A DNA stretch of 64,000 nucleotides from Pseudoxanthomonas sp. CF125 (GTDB lineage: Bacteria > Pseudomonadota > Gammaproteobacteria > Xanthomonadales > Xanthomonadaceae), in NCBI RefSeq assembly GCF_900104085.1, contig NZ_FNLD01000002.1, positions 744,001 through 808,000 on the forward strand, in the 5' to 3' direction. Positions within the stretch are counted from its first letter, which is position 1; every line of letters begins with the position of its first letter. Both the position numbers and the translations under genes were made by a program. The notes under the pieces are model-generated. The model did no database searches, was not told where the DNA came from, and worked only from the letters and a program-made list of their open reading frames with translations. Below, in pieces: positions 61,971 to 64,000 of the stretch.

Positions 61971-63997
61971 AGGAAAATCTTGCGCACTGTTTCGCGCGCC
62001 GCATCCAGCGAGAAATGGCGCGCGACATTTTCCAGCCCGTTCCGCGCCAGCCGGTTCCACAGTGCCTCGTCCGAATACAACCGCACCACCGCGTCGGCGA
62101 AAGCCCGCGCGTCGTCGGCGACCAGCACGTCGACTCCATCCTGCAGATGCATTCCTTCCACCGCGCACAGCGTGGCCACCACCGGCTGCCCATGGGCCAT
62201 GCTCAGGTTGACCTTGCCCTTGACTCCTGCACCGAAGCGCAGCGGCGCGACTGCCACGCGCATGCCGTTCATGGCCGCTTCCAGGCTGGGCATGTGACCG
62301 TGGATGACAACGCCTTCCTGCGCCAGCGCAGAGATCGAATCGGGAACATCGCCGCCGATGCAATGGAACACCGCATCGGGCAGGCGTGGGCGCAGCAGAG
62401 GAAAAACGTCCTGCACGAACCAGCGCACCGCATCGACATTGGGCGTATGGCGGAATCCGCCCACGAAAACAAGATCGCGCCGTTGCGCGAACGGCAAGCC
62501 GGGTCCGGCCACTTCATGCAGGTTGGAAAGCACTTCCACCTTGCTGGCGGGGGCGTCCTTGGTGAGTACTTCGCGTTCGGTTCCACTTACCACCAAGGTG
62601 GTGTCCGCGGCCGCAACCACCGAAAGCTCGCGTTGCCGGGTTTGCAACGCCGCCTTGGCCAACGCTGCATTGCCAGCCAGTTCGGCGGCGCGCGACTCGC
62701 GCAGGTAGTGCAGGTCGATGGTATCCAGCACGAAGCGCGCTTGCGGTGCGTGCTTCCTGGTTAGCGGCAGGATCTTCTCGGCCAGATGGTAGCGGCAAGC
62801 CAGCACCACCGAAAAACGCGGTCCGTGCGACGACAGCCAGGCCGGCGGGCTTTGCGAGAACGGCGGGTACCAGACTTCCACGCCCAAGGCCTGCAAGGCA
62901 GCCAGCGCCTGCGGCGGCGGTGCGTGTTCGGTGGCCAGGAAAACCACGTGAGCGTTTTCGTGGCACAGCATTTTGATCAGGTTGAACAAGCGCAGCGACG
63001 CCGAATCGCGGTCGGGCTGCGGGACAGCCTCGTCGACGATCAGGATCTGCCGCTGATGCGCATGCGCCGTCGCCGGCGTCGGCGTCGGCGACACGCCCGG
63101 CGCGGGAAAGGCCGAAAGCGCATCGCGCCATTTGCGTTCGAACAACTCCCGGTTGCGCACCTGATAGGCCTTGGGGCCTTGATTGAGGTCGGTGCCGGAG
63201 GTGATGCCTTCCAGATGAACCACGCGCGACGCAGGCTGGTAGAGCACACGTTTCCCGGCTGCGCGCACCGAAAACGCAAGATCGGTGTCTTCGTAGTAGG
63301 CGGGCGCATAGCGCGTATCGAAGCCGTTCAACGATTCGAACAAAGCACGCGGAATCGCGATGGCCGCCCCCGAGCAATAGTCGGCGTCGCGCAGGCTGGC
63401 GTAGCGCGGATCTTCGGGCGATTCGAAACGCCCGTAGTTCCAGGCCGAACCATCGGAGAACACCACGCCGCCGGCCTCCTGCAGTCGCCCGTCCGGATAT
63501 ATCAGCTGCGCCCCGACCAAACCCACATCGGGCAGGGCGTCGAAGGTATCCAGCAACGCGTCCAGCCAGCCGGGCTGGGGCACGGTGTCGTTGTTGAGGA
63601 ACACCAGCACCTCGCCGCGCGCACGCGCGGCGCCGTCGTTGCAGGCGGCGATGAAACCGCCGTTGTGCGCGCGGCGGTGGAAATGCAGACCCGCCACCTG
63701 CGCCATCCACTCCTGGGTCTGGTCGCTGGAGCCGTCATCGACGACCAGGATCTCGCAAGCGGCCAGCGGCGGATGTCCGGCCAGCGCGCGCAGGCAGGTC
63801 AGGGTGTGCGCGACTTGGTTGTAGACCGGCACCACGATGCTGGCGCGCGGTTTGTCGCTGTCGGGAACGGTGAACGGAGCGAACGGCGCCTCGGCGGGAA
63901 AATAGAGCTTCGCCCGCTGGGAGGCCGGCGCGCGGCGCAATTGGCGCCGCACCCGCTGCCAGGTGGCCTGCCAGCCGCGCATGCGCAGGCTGGCCAT
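61967..63997 (-). CDS. Two-domain glycosyltransferase (GT2 plus GT4-like), possibly 5'-truncated by the window edge
   Basis: At least 676 residues are visible. The first part is a GT-A/GT2 transferase: SIVVPVYNQVAHTLTCLRAL, EILVVDDGSSDQTQEW, HNGGFIAACNDGAARARGEVLVFLNNDTVPQPGWLDAL, GFDTRYAPAYYEDTDLAFSVRAAG. The second part (about 330 onward) is a GT-B/GT4-like domain (LFNLIKMLCHENAHVVFLAT, LVFVGGFRHTPNVDAVRWF, PLRFGAGVKGKVNLSMAHGQPVVAT). The first Met is four bases from the right edge, so further domains may lie outside. Such fused enzymes build O-antigen or other surface glycans. The donor and acceptor are not deducible. Confidence 0.88.
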   Translation of the reverse strand: MASLRMRGWQATWQRVRRQLRRAPASQRAKLYFPAEAPFAPFTVPDSDKPRASIVVPVYNQVAHTLTCLRALAGHPPLAACEILVVDDGSSDQTQEWMAQVAGLHFHRRAHNGGFIAACNDGAARARGEVLVFLNNDTVPQPGWLDALLDTFDALPDVGLVGAQLIYPDGRLQEAGGVVFSDGSAWNYGRFESPEDPRYASLRDADYCSGAAIAIPRALFESLNGFDTRYAPAYYEDTDLAFSVRAAGKRVLYQPASRVVHLEGITSGTDLNQGPKAYQVRNRELFERKWRDALSAFPAPGVSPTPTPATAHAHQRQILIVDEAVPQPDRDSASLRLFNLIKMLCHENAHVVFLATEHAPPPQALAALQALGVEVWYPPFSQSPPAWLSSHGPRFSVVLACRYHLAEKILPLTRKHAPQARFVLDTIDLHYLRESRAAELAGNAALAKAALQTRQRELSVVAAADTTLVVSGTEREVLTKDAPASKVEVLSNLHEVAGPGLPFAQRRDLVFVGGFRHTPNVDAVRWFVQDVFPLLRPRLPDAVFHCIGGDVPDSISALAQEGVVIHGHMPSLEAAMNGMRVAVAPLRFGAGVKGKVNLSMAHGQPVVATLCAVEGMHLQDGVDVLVADDARAFADAVVRLYSDEALWNRLARNGLENVARHFSLDAARETVRKIFL

Positions 63998-64000
63998 GCC

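Overview
The window is GC-rich bacterial DNA from a gammaproteobacterium of the Xanthomonadaceae/Lysobacteraceae. The main evidence is a xanthan-type gum operon in Xanthomonas order, paired palindromes with GTAG heads resembling the GTAG-headed REPs of Stenotrophomonas, and many TonB-dependent receptors. The genus cannot be fixed from the window; Lysobacter, Pseudoxanthomonas or a close relative would fit. No tRNA, rRNA, CRISPR array or intact insertion sequence was seen.

Layout. (1) 1-5520 is accessory DNA: the end of an RHS/YD-repeat protein whose variable tip carries a JAMM/DUF4329-like metal-binding motif, three small exported proteins in AT-richer DNA, and a DNA methyltransferase without its N-terminus. 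(2) 5951-19093 is the exopolysaccharide operon gumB-C-D-E-F-H-I-J-K-L-M. It has all glycosyltransferases for the xanthan pentasaccharide, one acetyltransferase (no gumG), the pyruvyltransferase, flippase, polymerase and export pair. (3) 19221-26059 holds a small membrane protein, a chloroperoxidase-type hydrolase, and a molybdenum group: mobA-moeA facing fdhD and an FdhF/YdeP-type oxidoreductase. (4) 26175-48012 is a phosphorus- and carbon-scavenging island. (5) 48119-63997 is mostly housekeeping: a PepSY/response regulator/histidine kinase operon, recQ, dps, hrpA, relA, a TPR membrane protein and a glycosyltransferase that may run off the right edge.

How the central island fits together. A two-domain beta-propeller phytase, a TonB-dependent receptor and a histidine-acid phosphatase come first. 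They are followed by two inositol-dehydrogenase paralogues, an RpiR-family regulator, and iolC (fused to an aldolase-like DUF2090 domain), iolD, iolE, iolB and iolA/mmsA. The same run then carries an organophosphate:phosphate-type MFS transporter, an inositol-monophosphatase-family enzyme and a Tat-exported PhoD-type phosphatase, and a second TonB receptor converges on it. Read together, this is a complete route from phytate to DHAP and acetyl-CoA. No ordinary inositol transporter is present. The OPA transporter keeps the GlpT phosphate-binding arginines and sits next to an IMPase, which suggests that phosphorylated inositol may be imported and dephosphorylated in the cytosol.

Palindromic repeats have also shaped the genes. 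Two unrelated palindromic elements lie in frame inside hrpA, one repeat encodes the C-terminal tail of FdhD, and a GTAG-headed REP pair supplies the stop codons of two convergent genes.
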